This document shows, piece after piece, positions 47,626 through 56,864 of a stretch of DNA of 64,000 bases. Below the pieces are notes generated by a model. That model saw only the letters and a program-made list of their open reading frames with translations, was not told the origin of the DNA and searched no databases. Numbering within the stretch: the first letter of the stretch is position 1; each line of letters opens with the position of its first letter. Location of the stretch: contig NZ_JAFBDU010000001.1 of assembly GCF_016908395.1 (NCBI RefSeq), positions 1,054,001 to 1,118,000 on the forward strand, given 5' to 3'. The position numbers were made by a program, and so were the translations under genes. The stretch is from Metabacillus crassostreae. GTDB lineage: Bacteria > Bacillota > Bacilli > Bacillales > Bacillaceae.

Positions 47626-48876
47626 TCATTCTATTTCATTTAATAGTTTGACCAAATAGTGACATCCATACTTTACCGTCTTTAGTCTTATTCCGTTTCT
47701 TGATCCTGCTAAATTTAAGTTATACACCTTTGTATAATCATCACTAAGTGATATGCCGATAAAGACAGTACCTACTGGTTTATTTTCCTGTGTAGCGGGT
47801 CCTGCAACACCAGTAAAGCTTATTCCTATATCACTACCAGTAAGCTTGCGTATTTGTTTAGCCATTTCATTTGCACATTGTTCACTCACTGCACCATATG
47901 TTTCAAGAATGTGTTGATCTACTTGTAAAATACTATGCTTAACATCATTCGTGTAACCAACAACACTGCCGTTGAAAATGATTCCTGCACCCTCTAGTGC
48001 TGTAATATGCTCTGAAAACATTCCACCAGTTAAACTTTCTGCAGCGGCGATTGTTTTTTTCTTCTCCATCAGAAGATTTTTCAGCTCATTAACAATTGTT
48101 GTTTGTTCATAGCCATAGAAAAACACACCAACACGTTCATTTATTTTATTCTCGATTTCATCTAAAAGCTTATTAGCTACTTTTTCGTCCTTATGCTTTG
48201 CTGTTAGTCTTAAAGTAACTTCTCCATCTGCTGCTAAAGGAGCTATTGTAGGATTGGTTTGTTGATCAATTAAATCTTGGATATCAGTTTCTAATTGAGA
48301 TTCTCCTATACCAAAATAACGTAAAACCCGTGAAGTTAATCGATCTTGAAGACCTAATTTTTCATGAAAGTACTCTATGCCATATTTATTAAACATAGGT
48401 CTCATTTCACTAGGCGGACCAGGTAATAGCATGTATGTTATTTCATCCACTTGGAAAGCCATGCCAGGAGCCATACCATAGTCATTTTGTAATATGTATG
48501 AACCATCTATAACAAGTGCTTGCTTTTTATTGTTTTCAGACATGACACGTTTTGTTTGAGAAAAATATTGCTCAATGCTTTGTAATGCATGTTGATCAAA
48601 AATAAGTGTTTTACCAACTGCTTTTGAAATAGTTTCTTTTGTTAAATCATCTTTAGTAGGTCCTAGACCGCCAGTAAATATAATTACATTAGACCTTTTT
48701 TGAGCAATTTCAATAGCTTGTTCAAGACGTCCTGGGTTATCACCAACTACTGTATGGTAGTATACATTTAGACCAAGCTCCGCTAATTGCTTTGATAAAA
48801 ATTGTGCATTACTATTAACGATTTGACCTAGTAATAACTCAGATCCAACAGCAATTATTTCAGTACGAATATTCAT
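47626..48876 (-). CDS. cinA: CinA, competence/damage-inducible protein
   Basis: A 416-residue protein with an N-terminal molybdopterin-binding-like domain ([47 protein letters not shown]) and a C-terminal CinA domain ([26 protein letters not shown]). The C-terminal domain of relatives is a nicotinamide mononucleotide deamidase; in bacilli cinA is associated with recA and competence. It directly precedes recA, 250 nt apart, with its own terminator between. Confidence 0.94.
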   Translation of the reverse strand: MNIRTEIIAVGSELLLGQIVNSNAQFLSKQLAELGLNVYYHTVVGDNPGRLEQAIEIAQKRSNVIIFTGGLGPTKDDLTKETISKAVGKTLIFDQHALQSIEQYFSQTKRVMSENNKKQALVIDGSYILQNDYGMAPGMAFQVDEITYMLLPGPPSEMRPMFNKYGIEYFHEKLGLQDRLTSRVLRYFGIGESQLETDIQDLIDQQTNPTIAPLAADGEVTLRLTAKHKDEKVANKLLDEIENKINERVGVFFYGYEQTTIVNELKNLLMEKKKTIAAAESLTGGMFSEHITALEGAGIIFNGSVVGYTNDVKHSILQVDQHILETYGAVSEQCANEMAKQIRKLTGSDIGISFTGVAGPATQENKPVGTVFIGISLSDDYTKVYNLNLAGSRNGIRLKTVKYGCHYLVKLLNEIE

Positions 48877-48899
48877 TGTTTCCCTCCTTAGAATAAACG

Positions 48900-49478
48900 T
48901 TATTTTGAGTTAATAAACGCTTGTTTATTTTTAATAAAATAATCCCACCCAGAATAAACAGTAAAAAATGTTGCAACCCATAAAGAAATAGAAGCAAAAG
49001 GCAGATTAATAAATTCGAAAGGAATATTATGTAATAAAAGAGCTGAAATAGCTATAATTTGCGCCCAAGTTTTAATTTTACCTAACATATTAGCTGCTAC
49101 AACTTCACCCTCACCTGCTAAAACAAGTCTTAGCCCTGTAACTGCAAACTCACGACTAATAATAAGAATGACCATCCATGCAGGAGCAAGTTCAAGATCA
49201 ACCAAGATAATAAGTGCAGCAGAAACTAATAGCTTGTCTGCTAGAGGATCTAAGAATTTCCCAAGGTTTGTAACCATATTTAGCTTTCTTGCATAATAAC
49301 CATCAATCCAATCTGTTGTTGAGGCGATAATAAAGATAATTGCTCCTATAAAATGTGTTAGTAAAATAGACTCTGACCCTAATGTCAATGTTCCCCATTC
49401 AAAAGGAGCAAGCATAATTAGCATAAATACTGGAATTAAGAAAATTCGTGAAATCGTTATTTTATTCGGTAAATTCAT
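48900..49478 (-). CDS. pgsA: Phosphatidylglycerophosphate synthase
   Basis: PgsA makes phosphatidylglycerophosphate from CDP-diacylglycerol and glycerol-3-phosphate, the committed step to phosphatidylglycerol. The 192-residue membrane protein carries the CDP-alcohol phosphotransferase motif, from [10 protein letters not shown] to FLDPLADK (about residues 61-84), and four to five membrane helices. It lies between the rodZ-like gene and cinA, 24 nt from the latter. Confidence 0.95.
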   Translation of the reverse strand: MNLPNKITISRIFLIPVFMLIMLAPFEWGTLTLGSESILLTHFIGAIIFIIASTTDWIDGYYARKLNMVTNLGKFLDPLADKLLVSAALIILVDLELAPAWMVILIISREFAVTGLRLVLAGEGEVVAANMLGKIKTWAQIIAISALLLHNIPFEFINLPFASISLWVATFFTVYSGWDYFIKNKQAFINSK

Positions 49479-49538
49479 AATACATATCCTCCGTATTCGT
49501 TGTGTGTAAATGGTACATTTTTTCTTCCAATTAAAACA

Positions 49539-49632
49539 GGACGACTCTAAAAATGTCAGAGCTCTCCTTAAGATATTCGTGAAACAAACTTCATACCTTA
49601 GGAGAGGTTTTAGACATTCTTTGAGTCAGTCC
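49539..49632 (-). repeat. Long imperfect hairpin between the rodZ-like gene and pgsA
   Basis: Two arms of roughly 35-38 nt pair with a few mismatches and bulges: the left begins GGACGACTCTAAAAATGTC and the right ends ACATTCTTTGAGTCAGTCC, with a short AT loop. It follows the upstream stop codon directly. There is no clear T-run, so it may be an attenuator, a processing site or a relic repeat rather than a strong terminator. It resembles 60548-60635. Confidence 0.6.
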
Positions 49633-50514
49633 CTATTCTTTCATATAAATAATTGTGATATTCTGAGGAGTTTTCTTCGTATCCTCATATTTTAAAAGCT
49701 CACCATTAATCTTTAAATCTGTTCCAGGAACGTTGCCGACCCTTACTGTTATTTCAGTTTCTGCTGAAAAATCATTTGTTTGTGTTTCTCCTTTTGGAAT
49801 TTCCTCACCAAAAAAGGTTTTTCCTTTACCATTTTTAATACCCACCCAAGTCCGGTCTTTTGCGATGACCTCTAACTCAAACTTATCTGTTCCTGAAAGT
49901 TCATATACTGTATTTGTACCTTTAACTTCTTTAAACGTTAAGGTTTGTACAGGTTTTTCTTCTTCAGGGGGAGCACTTTCCTCATCAACAGCTGCAGGAT
50001 CTTCATCTGCTGTTTCTGTTTCTGTTTCATCCTCAGATGAAACATTATCAATTTTCTCGAATTCACTATCACTTACTTCAGTTATGTTTGTTTCATTCTC
50101 ATTTCCCTGATCATTTACCGCTGCAGTTTGTCTCCAAATCCAAAAGCCAACTGCGATAATTAGAATGAGCAAAATCAAACCAAATTTAGGAAGCAACTCA
50201 ACAAATTTAGAAGCAGTTTTGGGTAATTCTCTTTGCGTTTTCACCCGTGAAAGTTGTTCAGGGACATCCTCTTTATATGTAGTTGGTACTTCATTCTTGA
50301 ATTCCTCAAAAAGATCATCTGCATTCAGATTAACAGCTTCAGCATATTGCTTAATAAATGCTCTTGCATAAAATTTCCCTGGCATCATAGAGTAATTACC
50401 CTCTTCAATACCTAATAAATATCTTTTTTGAATTTTTGTTATAGCTTGAAGGTCATCTAAACTAATATTTCTTTCCTCTCTTGCTTGTTTCAGTCGATTT
50501 CCTAATTCACTCAA
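49633..50514 (-). CDS. ymfM: RodZ-like protein (YmfM), cell-shape/HTH membrane protein
   Basis: A 293-residue protein with an N-terminal helix-turn-helix (ELGNRLKQAREERNISLDDLQ ... YLLGIEEGNYSMMPGKFYARAFIKQYAEA), a basic linker, one membrane helix near residues 110-128, an acidic Glu/Asp/Thr linker (about 130-190) and a C-terminal DUF4115 beta domain. RodZ couples the MreB cytoskeleton to cell-wall growth. The TTG at 50514 gives the family start and has GGGGTG 6 nt upstream. It lies 17 nt after ymfK. Confidence 0.9.
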   Translation of the reverse strand: MSELGNRLKQAREERNISLDDLQAITKIQKRYLLGIEEGNYSMMPGKFYARAFIKQYAEAVNLNADDLFEEFKNEVPTTYKEDVPEQLSRVKTQRELPKTASKFVELLPKFGLILLILIIAVGFWIWRQTAAVNDQGNENETNITEVSDSEFEKIDNVSSEDETETETADEDPAAVDEESAPPEEEKPVQTLTFKEVKGTNTVYELSGTDKFELEVIAKDRTWVGIKNGKGKTFFGEEIPKGETQTNDFSAETEITVRVGNVPGTDLKINGELLKYEDTKKTPQNITIIYMKE

Positions 50515-50530
50515 CCGTAACACCCCATAA

Positions 50531-51322
50531 TTAAAAGTCAAAGCCTGAAAGACTTGGAGAATCAAACCTCATTTGTGGTTCTTCAACATCTTTATACGTA
50601 ATTTCTTCGTCAGGATCATTGCGAATTTCTATTATATAATCGAAATCATCAATTGTATATTCTGTATTTTGCACAAAAATATCTGGATGCTCTACGACCT
50701 TTGTTGCAGATAGTCTCATGATCTCTCTTACTAACTGTAAATGCTTTTCAGATCCTCGTCTAGTAGAAACTATACCATCTATTATAAATACATTATCTTC
50801 ACTATATTCATCAGCAATCAACTGACTTCTAATTGTTTGCTTAAGAAGTGTTGATGAAACAAATAACCATTTTTTATTGGCATTTACACTTGATGCGACT
50901 ATCGATTCAGTTTTCCCTACCCTGGGCATTCCACGAATCCCCACTAACTTATGACCATCTTGCTTATATAATTCTGCCATAAAATCAACTAAGAGTCCAA
51001 GCTCATCTCTTACAAACCGAAATGTTTTTTTATCATCAGCATCTCTTTGTATATATCTTCCATGTCGCACTGCTAAACGATCTCGAAGCTTAGGTACACG
51101 TAGCTTTGTAACAGTTATATTGTCCATTGTATTTAATATTGATTCAAGTCTTTTTACTTGATTATTACTTTCACACTTTAATAATAATCCTCGACGTGAA
51201 TCATCTACACCATTGATCGTCACAATATTTATTGATAACATTCCTAATAAAGATGCAACATCACCTAGAAGACCAGGTCGATTTTTTTGTATTTCATATT
51301 CTAAATACCATTCATATGGCAA
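50531..51322 (-). CDS. ymfK: YmfK, DUF3388 protein with ACT-like and P-loop-like parts
   Basis: A 263-residue cytosolic protein. Residues 1-80 look like an ACT regulatory domain (EYEIQKNRPGLLGDVASLLGM, NIVTINGVDDSRRGLLL). The rest is DUF3388, with a Walker-A-like GIRGMPRVGKTES near residue 130 and VFIIDGIV further on. The role is unknown. It is conserved upstream of the rodZ-like gene in bacilli. Confidence 0.9.
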   Translation of the reverse strand: MPYEWYLEYEIQKNRPGLLGDVASLLGMLSINIVTINGVDDSRRGLLLKCESNNQVKRLESILNTMDNITVTKLRVPKLRDRLAVRHGRYIQRDADDKKTFRFVRDELGLLVDFMAELYKQDGHKLVGIRGMPRVGKTESIVASSVNANKKWLFVSSTLLKQTIRSQLIADEYSEDNVFIIDGIVSTRRGSEKHLQLVREIMRLSATKVVEHPDIFVQNTEYTIDDFDYIIEIRNDPDEEITYKDVEEPQMRFDSPSLSGFDF

Positions 51323-51343
51323 AATAAACCCTCCTTATTAGAA

Positions 51344-51393
51344 GGCTCTGTTAAATTCAAGAAGATTTTGTTGCTACTGGTATTAACAAAGCC
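51344..51393. repeat. Short palindromic element, family B (50 bp)
   Basis: GGCTCTGTTAA at 51344 and TTAACAAAGCC ending at 51393 are inverted repeats with one mismatch, the same ends as the 112-bp element at 5431. It is probably a collapsed relic. It lies in the ymfK-ymfJ gap. Confidence 0.5.
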
Positions 51394-51510
51394 ATATAAA
51401 TAAAAGTTCGAATCATCTTCATTATATCATATATGATTTTTCCAAAAGATGAAAGATTTAGAAGTGAAAAGATGTATGAGGAAAATAACTTAAAAGAACT
51501 ACATTGAAAA

Positions 51511-51532
51511 AAGAGAGGAAATCTCCTCTCTT
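51511..51532 (-). terminator. ymfJ terminator
   Basis: A 9-bp stem (51511-51519 with 51524-51532) overlaps the ymfJ stop, with a T-run on the minus strand. Confidence 0.85.
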
Positions 51533-51788
51533 AGTTAGAACCGTTATCTTGAACAAGCTTAACCATCATGTTAGCAATAGCGTGCTGTTCTTGCTCTGAC
51601 GCTACACTCCATAAATCTGCTAGTACTTTTTCTTGAGGATTTTTAGCTTCTACTTGTTTAGCTAAATAATCGCCGATTTCAAAAGCTAAATTAGAAATAA
51701 CTTGATCATTCATACCTTCGTTTTGTGCATGATCTAAACGATCACCAAGAAAACCTTTCCACTCATTCCAATTATCTAAAACAGACAT
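51531..51788 (-). CDS. ymfJ: YmfJ, DUF3243 protein
   Basis: An 85-residue helical protein with the DUF3243 pattern: NWNEWKGFLGDRLDHAQNEG at the start, VISNLAFEIGDYLAKQVEAKNPQE in the middle and EQEQHAIANMMVKLVQ at the end. Function unknown. The ATG follows AGGAGG. It lies 80 nt after ymfI and has its own terminator. Confidence 0.93.
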   Translation of the reverse strand: MSVLDNWNEWKGFLGDRLDHAQNEGMNDQVISNLAFEIGDYLAKQVEAKNPQEKVLADLWSVASEQEQHAIANMMVKLVQDNGSN

Positions 51789-51868
51789 AGGAGTACCTCC
51801 TTTTTTTATTGTTACATGTGTATTATTCCTTTAGGAAAAGCATTTTATTCAAATAAATAAAGAAACCT

Positions 51869-52591
51869 TTAAATCCATCCTCCATCAACTGATATTACTT
51901 GTCCAGTTATGTATGAGGATTTTTCAGAAGCTAAAAATACGACAGCTTCAGCTACTTCGTTAGGATGCCCCAATCGCCCAATAGGAATTCCTTCGGCTAA
52001 TTCTTCTAATTCATCTTTATTAAAATTTGAAAGCATTTTGGTTAAAATTGCACCTGGTGCTATTGCGTTTACTCTCACTTTACTTGGACCTACTTCTTTT
52101 GCCAGAGCCTTTACAAACGAATTTTGTCCACCCTTGACCATTGAATATAATACTTCACATGAAGCACCAGTTATTCCCCATATTGACGAAATAACAATAA
52201 TATTCCCTGATTTTTTACTAATCATTGGGGGTATTAATTTTTGCGCTAAGCGAAAAGGACTTGTTATATGTAATTGAATCATTTGATCTATTTCATGATC
52301 ATTCATATCTGTTATTAATCCATAGAAACTATTACCGCTATTTAATACAAGTAAATCGATTGGAACTGAAATTTGATGAATTAGTTCATTAACACCAGAT
52401 ATTGTAGACAGATCTGCTTGAACTGGAATGATCTTACTTTCACTAGCTGTGAATTTTTCAATAAACTCCTTAATTGCTGTTTCATTTTTATTGAAATGAA
52501 CATATAGTGAATACCCTTCATTCAATAATTTTTCTGCTATGGCAGCTCCAATCCCTCCACTAGCACCTGTTATTAATGCGAATTTCCCCAT
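51869..52591 (-). CDS. ymfI: YmfI, SDR-family reductase (EF-P 5-aminopentanone reductase)
   Basis: A 240-residue short-chain dehydrogenase: cofactor motif TGASGGIG (residues 8-15), Ser in VISSIWGITGA, and catalytic YSMVKGG (Tyr-x-x-x-Lys). In B. subtilis YmfI reduces 5-aminopentanone to 5-aminopentanol on Lys32 of elongation factor P; the same role is inferred here from synteny. It looks FabG-like, but the ymf context favours YmfI. It lies downstream of ymfF-ymfH with a terminator between. Confidence 0.87.
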   Translation of the reverse strand: MGKFALITGASGGIGAAIAEKLLNEGYSLYVHFNKNETAIKEFIEKFTASESKIIPVQADLSTISGVNELIHQISVPIDLLVLNSGNSFYGLITDMNDHEIDQMIQLHITSPFRLAQKLIPPMISKKSGNIIVISSIWGITGASCEVLYSMVKGGQNSFVKALAKEVGPSKVRVNAIAPGAILTKMLSNFNKDELEELAEGIPIGRLGHPNEVAEAVVFLASEKSSYITGQVISVDGGWI

Positions 52592-52634
52592 TTAAATGAA
52601 CTCCTTAAGATCTTATTATACTTGGTATTTAAAA

Positions 52635-52657
52635 AGGTCTGACTATTTGTCAGACCT
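52635..52657 (-). terminator. ymfH terminator
   Basis: A 9-bp stem, AGGTCTGAC/GTCAGACCT, loop TATTT; TTTTT follows on the minus strand. Confidence 0.85.
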
Positions 52658-52687
52658 CATTATTATATCATCTATATTTTAGTCATG

Positions 52688-53974
52688 TTACTTTGGAATA
52701 ACCTGACAAACTGAAAATAATTTCTCTTCCACAGCTTCATTCAAAACCTGATTTATGTCTTCTTTTGTTAAAGATTCTAATGTAGGAACAACATCAAAGA
52801 GGTTCATATCATTAAAAGCATATCTTGTGAATTGATTTGCAATATATTCAGGTGAATTAACAGCCCTTAAAAATGCACCAATTTTTTTCTTCTTCGTAGC
52901 ATCAAACTGACTAAAATCTCCACCATCCTTTTTTGATGTAATAAGGATATTTTTGATTTTTTCTGCCAAAAGATCTGGGTTATTAGTATCTCCACCGATC
53001 ATAGCAAAGCCGAAGCCTTTTTCTTCAGTATAATCATAGCTAAATGTATCATCTATTAACCCTTCACCATATAATTCCTCATAATGATTAGAGCTTTTAC
53101 TAAAGAGCATATCTAAAATAATATTCATTGAAAGCTCATACTTTAATAGTTCTTTCCCAACTCTTTTAGGGTTCTTAGCTTTTAATCCTACTAAACATTT
53201 TGAGCTTTGGACATTCATTCGTAGTTTTTCGATTGACTTATATACCTCGTCTTCTTCAATAGGGAATTCTCTTTTAATTTCTTCTTGATTTGTAAAATCC
53301 TTTTTCTGTTGATTTTCTCGAACCTGATTCAAAATTTGCTCTGGCTCTACCGCACCTACAATAAATAAAAGCATGTTACTTGGATGATAAAAAGTATTGT
53401 AACATTCATATAGCGAATCCTTAGTTATTTTAGCAATAGACTCTACTGTTCCAGCTATATCGATTCTAACTGGATGATTTTGATATAAGTTTTGAATGAG
53501 CCCAAAATATAAGCGCCAGTCTGGATTATCATCGTACATATTTATTTCTTGTCCTATGATACCCTTTTCCTTCTCAACAGTTTTCTCAGAAAAGTAAGGT
53601 GTTTGAACGAAATCAATTAATGTTTCCAGGTTTTTATCAACATTACTTGTGCTAGAAAATAAATAAGCTGTTCTTGTAAATGATGTAAATGCGTTTGCTG
53701 ATGCCCCTTGTTTACTAAATTGCTGGAATACATCACCATCTTCTTTTTCAAAAAGCTTATGTTCAAGAAAATGAGCAATACCGTCTGGAACTGATATTGA
53801 TTTCTCTTCATTTAGAGGCACAAATTTATTATCGATCGAACCATATTTTGTTGTAAATGTGGCATACGTCTTGTTAAACCCTTTTTTGGGCAAAACATAG
53901 ACATCAAGTCCGTTCTCCATTTTTTCATGATAAAGTGTTTCTTCTAATTGATCAAAACGAATAGGATTTGTCAT
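52688..53974 (-). CDS. ymfH: YmfH, M16-family zinc peptidase
   Basis: A 428-residue M16 peptidase (pitrilysin/processing-peptidase type) with the inverted zinc motif HFLEHKLFE near residue 65-73 and a downstream glutamate ligand region EKEKGIIGQEINMYDD. The substrate is unknown. Its start overlaps the end of ymfF by 4 nt (ATGA), so the two are coupled; such pairs usually act as a dimer of one active and one inactive partner, and this is the active one. Confidence 0.92.
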   Translation of the reverse strand: MTNPIRFDQLEETLYHEKMENGLDVYVLPKKGFNKTYATFTTKYGSIDNKFVPLNEEKSISVPDGIAHFLEHKLFEKEDGDVFQQFSKQGASANAFTSFTRTAYLFSSTSNVDKNLETLIDFVQTPYFSEKTVEKEKGIIGQEINMYDDNPDWRLYFGLIQNLYQNHPVRIDIAGTVESIAKITKDSLYECYNTFYHPSNMLLFIVGAVEPEQILNQVRENQQKKDFTNQEEIKREFPIEEDEVYKSIEKLRMNVQSSKCLVGLKAKNPKRVGKELLKYELSMNIILDMLFSKSSNHYEELYGEGLIDDTFSYDYTEEKGFGFAMIGGDTNNPDLLAEKIKNILITSKKDGGDFSQFDATKKKKIGAFLRAVNSPEYIANQFTRYAFNDMNLFDVVPTLESLTKEDINQVLNEAVEEKLFSVCQVIPK

Positions 53975-55248
53975 GCATTTCCCCCCATTCCTTTAAGAAA
54001 ATAAATAGTATCCAGTTCAATTTTGTTAGCTACCTGTATTACCTCTTCTTTTGAAACATTATCAATTCCATTTAGATAGTCATCAAATGAGCGATGAATG
54101 TTTGCAATCACATTATGATAGACGATTTCAACTAATCCATATGGTGTATCAACTGTTTCAAGCAGCTGATTTCGGATTACAGCCTGTGTTTGCTCAAATT
54201 CTTCTTTTGAAAACTCACCGTTTTTCATTGCATTCATTTGTTCTTTTATAATTGTCACAGCCTGCTCATAATTCTGTTCTTCAATGCCTGACATTACCAT
54301 TAATAGCCCTTTATGACTCTCAACTCTAGATGCCGCATAATACGCTAAACTTGCTTTTTCACGGACGTTAATGAATAGCTTCGAATGAGAAAACCCACCA
54401 AAAATGCCATTGAACACCTGAAGAGCATAATAATCATCATCTTTATATGTGCTATTTGTTCGATATCCTATATTTAACTTTCCTTGTTTCACATCCTGCT
54501 CTTCAAGGACCTCTGTTTCCTTTACAGACTTTTGCTTTTCTGTCTCAGCTGTTCGCTGAGAAGTATTAGTGAAGTTAAAATATTTCTTTACAAAATCTTC
54601 TACTTCTTCTTGCTTTGTATCACCCACAACATACATATCTATTTTGTCAGTTGTTATTGATTTTTTGTAATATTCATATAGAGTTTCACCAGTAATTTGA
54701 TCAACTTGATCAATTTCACCATTTACATGTAGTGCATAAGGTTCATCTTTACACATTTCTTGAACAAGTCGTAAATTTGAGTATCTCATTTTATCATCAT
54801 AAACTGCCTGAATGCGTTGTTTAAGAGTACGTTTTTCCTGTGTTACAACATCTTCTTTAAACACTCCATTTTCAATCACAGGCTCAAGTAAAATCTCTGA
54901 TAAAAATTTCACTGCTTTTTCAAGTAATGGTGTTGAGTCTTTTAGAAATTTCTCATTTGCAATTTCCATTCTGAAAGAAATAATGTGATTCTCACCTTTT
55001 TTTGCTAGATCAACATGAAGTGTTGCTCCATATAATTCATCCAAATGTTGTCTTAGACTTGTACTCGTAGGATAAGACTTTGTACCTCTCTGAAGAACAT
55101 AAGGCAATAAAGCTCTATTAGTAACATCAGTTTCATTCAATGGCGCTAATAGCTTTAGTACAATTGTATTTGTTTTAAATTTTGTTGTAGAAATAGTATG
55201 TAATGACATTCCGTTAACTTCTACAATTTGCTCATTTATGTACGACAT
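53971..55248 (-). CDS. ymfF: YmfF, inactive M16-family peptidase partner
   Basis: A 425-residue M16 homologue lacking HxxEH: the equivalent region reads LLPYVLQRGTKSYPTSTSL, so zinc catalysis is not expected. It keeps the fold (ELYGATLHVDLAKKGENHIISFRMEI; YYAASRVESHKGLLMVMSGIE) and probably forms a clamp with YmfH. The ATG at 55248 follows AAGGAGG; the longer frame to 55320 has no ribosome site. It is first of ymfF-ymfH. Confidence 0.9.
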   Translation of the reverse strand: MSYINEQIVEVNGMSLHTISTTKFKTNTIVLKLLAPLNETDVTNRALLPYVLQRGTKSYPTSTSLRQHLDELYGATLHVDLAKKGENHIISFRMEIANEKFLKDSTPLLEKAVKFLSEILLEPVIENGVFKEDVVTQEKRTLKQRIQAVYDDKMRYSNLRLVQEMCKDEPYALHVNGEIDQVDQITGETLYEYYKKSITTDKIDMYVVGDTKQEEVEDFVKKYFNFTNTSQRTAETEKQKSVKETEVLEEQDVKQGKLNIGYRTNSTYKDDDYYALQVFNGIFGGFSHSKLFINVREKASLAYYAASRVESHKGLLMVMSGIEEQNYEQAVTIIKEQMNAMKNGEFSKEEFEQTQAVIRNQLLETVDTPYGLVEIVYHNVIANIHRSFDDYLNGIDNVSKEEVIQVANKIELDTIYFLKGMGGNA

Positions 55249-55372
55249 TTTGAACCTCCTTTTATTGACAGTTTTGCTTGTAATTATAACAATACGAGGA
55301 TAATAAAGGAAATAATACACATTTTCAATCTTTATTTAGTCTTTCTAAGCAATTTAGTATTTATACATAATT

Positions 55373-55414
55373 AAAGAAGACTGACAAAGGGGATCCCTTG
55401 AGTCAGCCTTCTTT
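55373..55414. terminator. Terminator after the MFS gene
   Basis: A long stem, AAAGAAGACTGACAAAGGG with CCCTTGAGTCAGCCTTCTTT (two mismatches), overlaps the MFS stop; T-rich DNA follows on the minus strand. Confidence 0.8.
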
Positions 55415-56651
55415 ATGCAAGCTTTGGCATCTGTTTTGAATTAGGGTCATTTTCCTTGCCTTTATTAGGCTTAATAAAGAGGAGGACCACCATAACTGCA
55501 ATAAAACTGCTTCCAGCAGAAATATAATAAATGAGATGCTCAGACGCTGTCATAAAATAAGAATATGCAGGTGGACCTGCAGCAACACCGATAAATCTCA
55601 TTGAACTATATATCGAGGTAATTGTTCCTCTTTCTTCCTTTTCAATACCTTCTGTTATCATTGCATCTAAACTTGGTAAAGTAATCCCGATACCTATACC
55701 AGTAAAGACTAAAAATGAAATAAGGAAGATAATGGAGTGTTGAATTCTTAACGCTATAAAAGAAATAGCAACAGTTCCCATTCCAACAATCATCACTGTT
55801 TTCATTAATTGCTGATTTTGACCTATTTTTTTGCCTGATATAAAAGAACTTATTGATAATGCTAATAATGGAATCGCAAGTACAAGACCTTTTTGAATAC
55901 CATCTATTTTGTATTGTTTTTCTAATATATCTGATAAATAAAACAGAACTCCAAATAAAACAAACATAATGATACAGCCTACTGCAAAAATAGAATATAA
56001 CCATCTTCCATTTTTCTTAAAGATATCTTTCACACAGTGAGTAAACTCTTTGAAAGATTGTTTTTCCTGTTTCTTTTTCTTAGGTATTTTAACTAATAAA
56101 AAAACGAGTAGCACACTAATCCCACTGAAAAACGGAATAAACCAAAATGGCAGGTACCATAAAAAAGAGGCTAGTGCAGCACCTATTATTGGACTTAATA
56201 CTTTCCCAGCAGTATTTGCCGTTTCAGTTAAACCAAGCCCTGCGCTAATTTCATCATCATTTTTAAACATATCACCTATTAAGGGCATCACAACTGGGGC
56301 TGCCCCTGCAGATCCTATCCCTTGTAAAATCCGTCCTAATAAAATTATAAAAAAGGGATCATCCATCTTCCATGCAGCCCATCCCGATACTGCTCCTCCA
56401 ATACCTGCAATAATTAAACAAGGAACCATTACAACTTTTCTTCCAAAACGGTCTGATAAATAACCTGCTATTGGAATTAAAATAATTGCAACGATAGAGT
56501 AGACCGTGATAATAAGGGAAACTTGAAAAGAGCTGATATCTAATTTTTTTGCTATGAGAGGTAATACTGGAATTAGCATAGAATTTCCCAAAGTCATAAC
56601 AAGTGGAACAGATGATAATGCAAGTAAGTCAAGCTTCTTTCCTGATTCCAT
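55413..56651 (-). CDS. MFS transporter (YmfD-like)
   Basis: A 412-residue protein with twelve hydrophobic segments and the MFS motif A between helices 2 and 3 (GYLSDRFGRKVVM), plus GRILQGIGSAGAAPVVMPLI in helix 4. A basic central loop (KIPKKKKQEKQ) divides the halves. In B. subtilis the gene at this position, ymfD, encodes a bacillibactin exporter; orthology is likely from position but the substrate is not shown. It is monocistronic. Confidence 0.82.
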   Translation of the reverse strand: MESGKKLDLLALSSVPLVMTLGNSMLIPVLPLIAKKLDISSFQVSLIITVYSIVAIILIPIAGYLSDRFGRKVVMVPCLIIAGIGGAVSGWAAWKMDDPFFIILLGRILQGIGSAGAAPVVMPLIGDMFKNDDEISAGLGLTETANTAGKVLSPIIGAALASFLWYLPFWFIPFFSGISVLLVFLLVKIPKKKKQEKQSFKEFTHCVKDIFKKNGRWLYSIFAVGCIIMFVLFGVLFYLSDILEKQYKIDGIQKGLVLAIPLLALSISSFISGKKIGQNQQLMKTVMIVGMGTVAISFIALRIQHSIIFLISFLVFTGIGIGITLPSLDAMITEGIEKEERGTITSIYSSMRFIGVAAGPPAYSYFMTASEHLIYYISAGSSFIAVMVVLLFIKPNKGKENDPNSKQMPKLA

Positions 56652-56817
56652 TTTGTCTTCTCCTTGTCTTCTTATTTATTTGTTACCAAGTACATTTTGT
56701 GTAATTTCTCCCTAACATATACTGGAATTTAGTAACAAATCTGCTTATGAGTACCCTTGCATAAGGACCCTTTCTAAAAATAAGATTCCATTCAGCTCGT
56801 TATTCAATTAACAAATG

Positions 56818-56853
56818 AAAAAGCTTCTACAAAATAAATTGTAGAAGCTTTTT
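56818..56853 (-). terminator. Terminator of the nucleoside ABC operon
   Basis: A 15-bp stem (56818-56832 with 56839-56853), loop AATAAA, with T-run on the minus strand. Confidence 0.92.
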
Positions 56854-56864
56854 TTTCATTACTA

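Noticed and set aside
49733-50110. 125-codon Ser/Val-rich plus-strand frame
   Set aside because: It is a shadow of the acidic linker of the RodZ-like protein on the other strand.
51869-52591. Annotation of the SDR gene as FabG
   Set aside because: No fatty-acid synthesis genes are nearby and the ymfF-ymfH-ymfI-ymfJ order points to YmfI.
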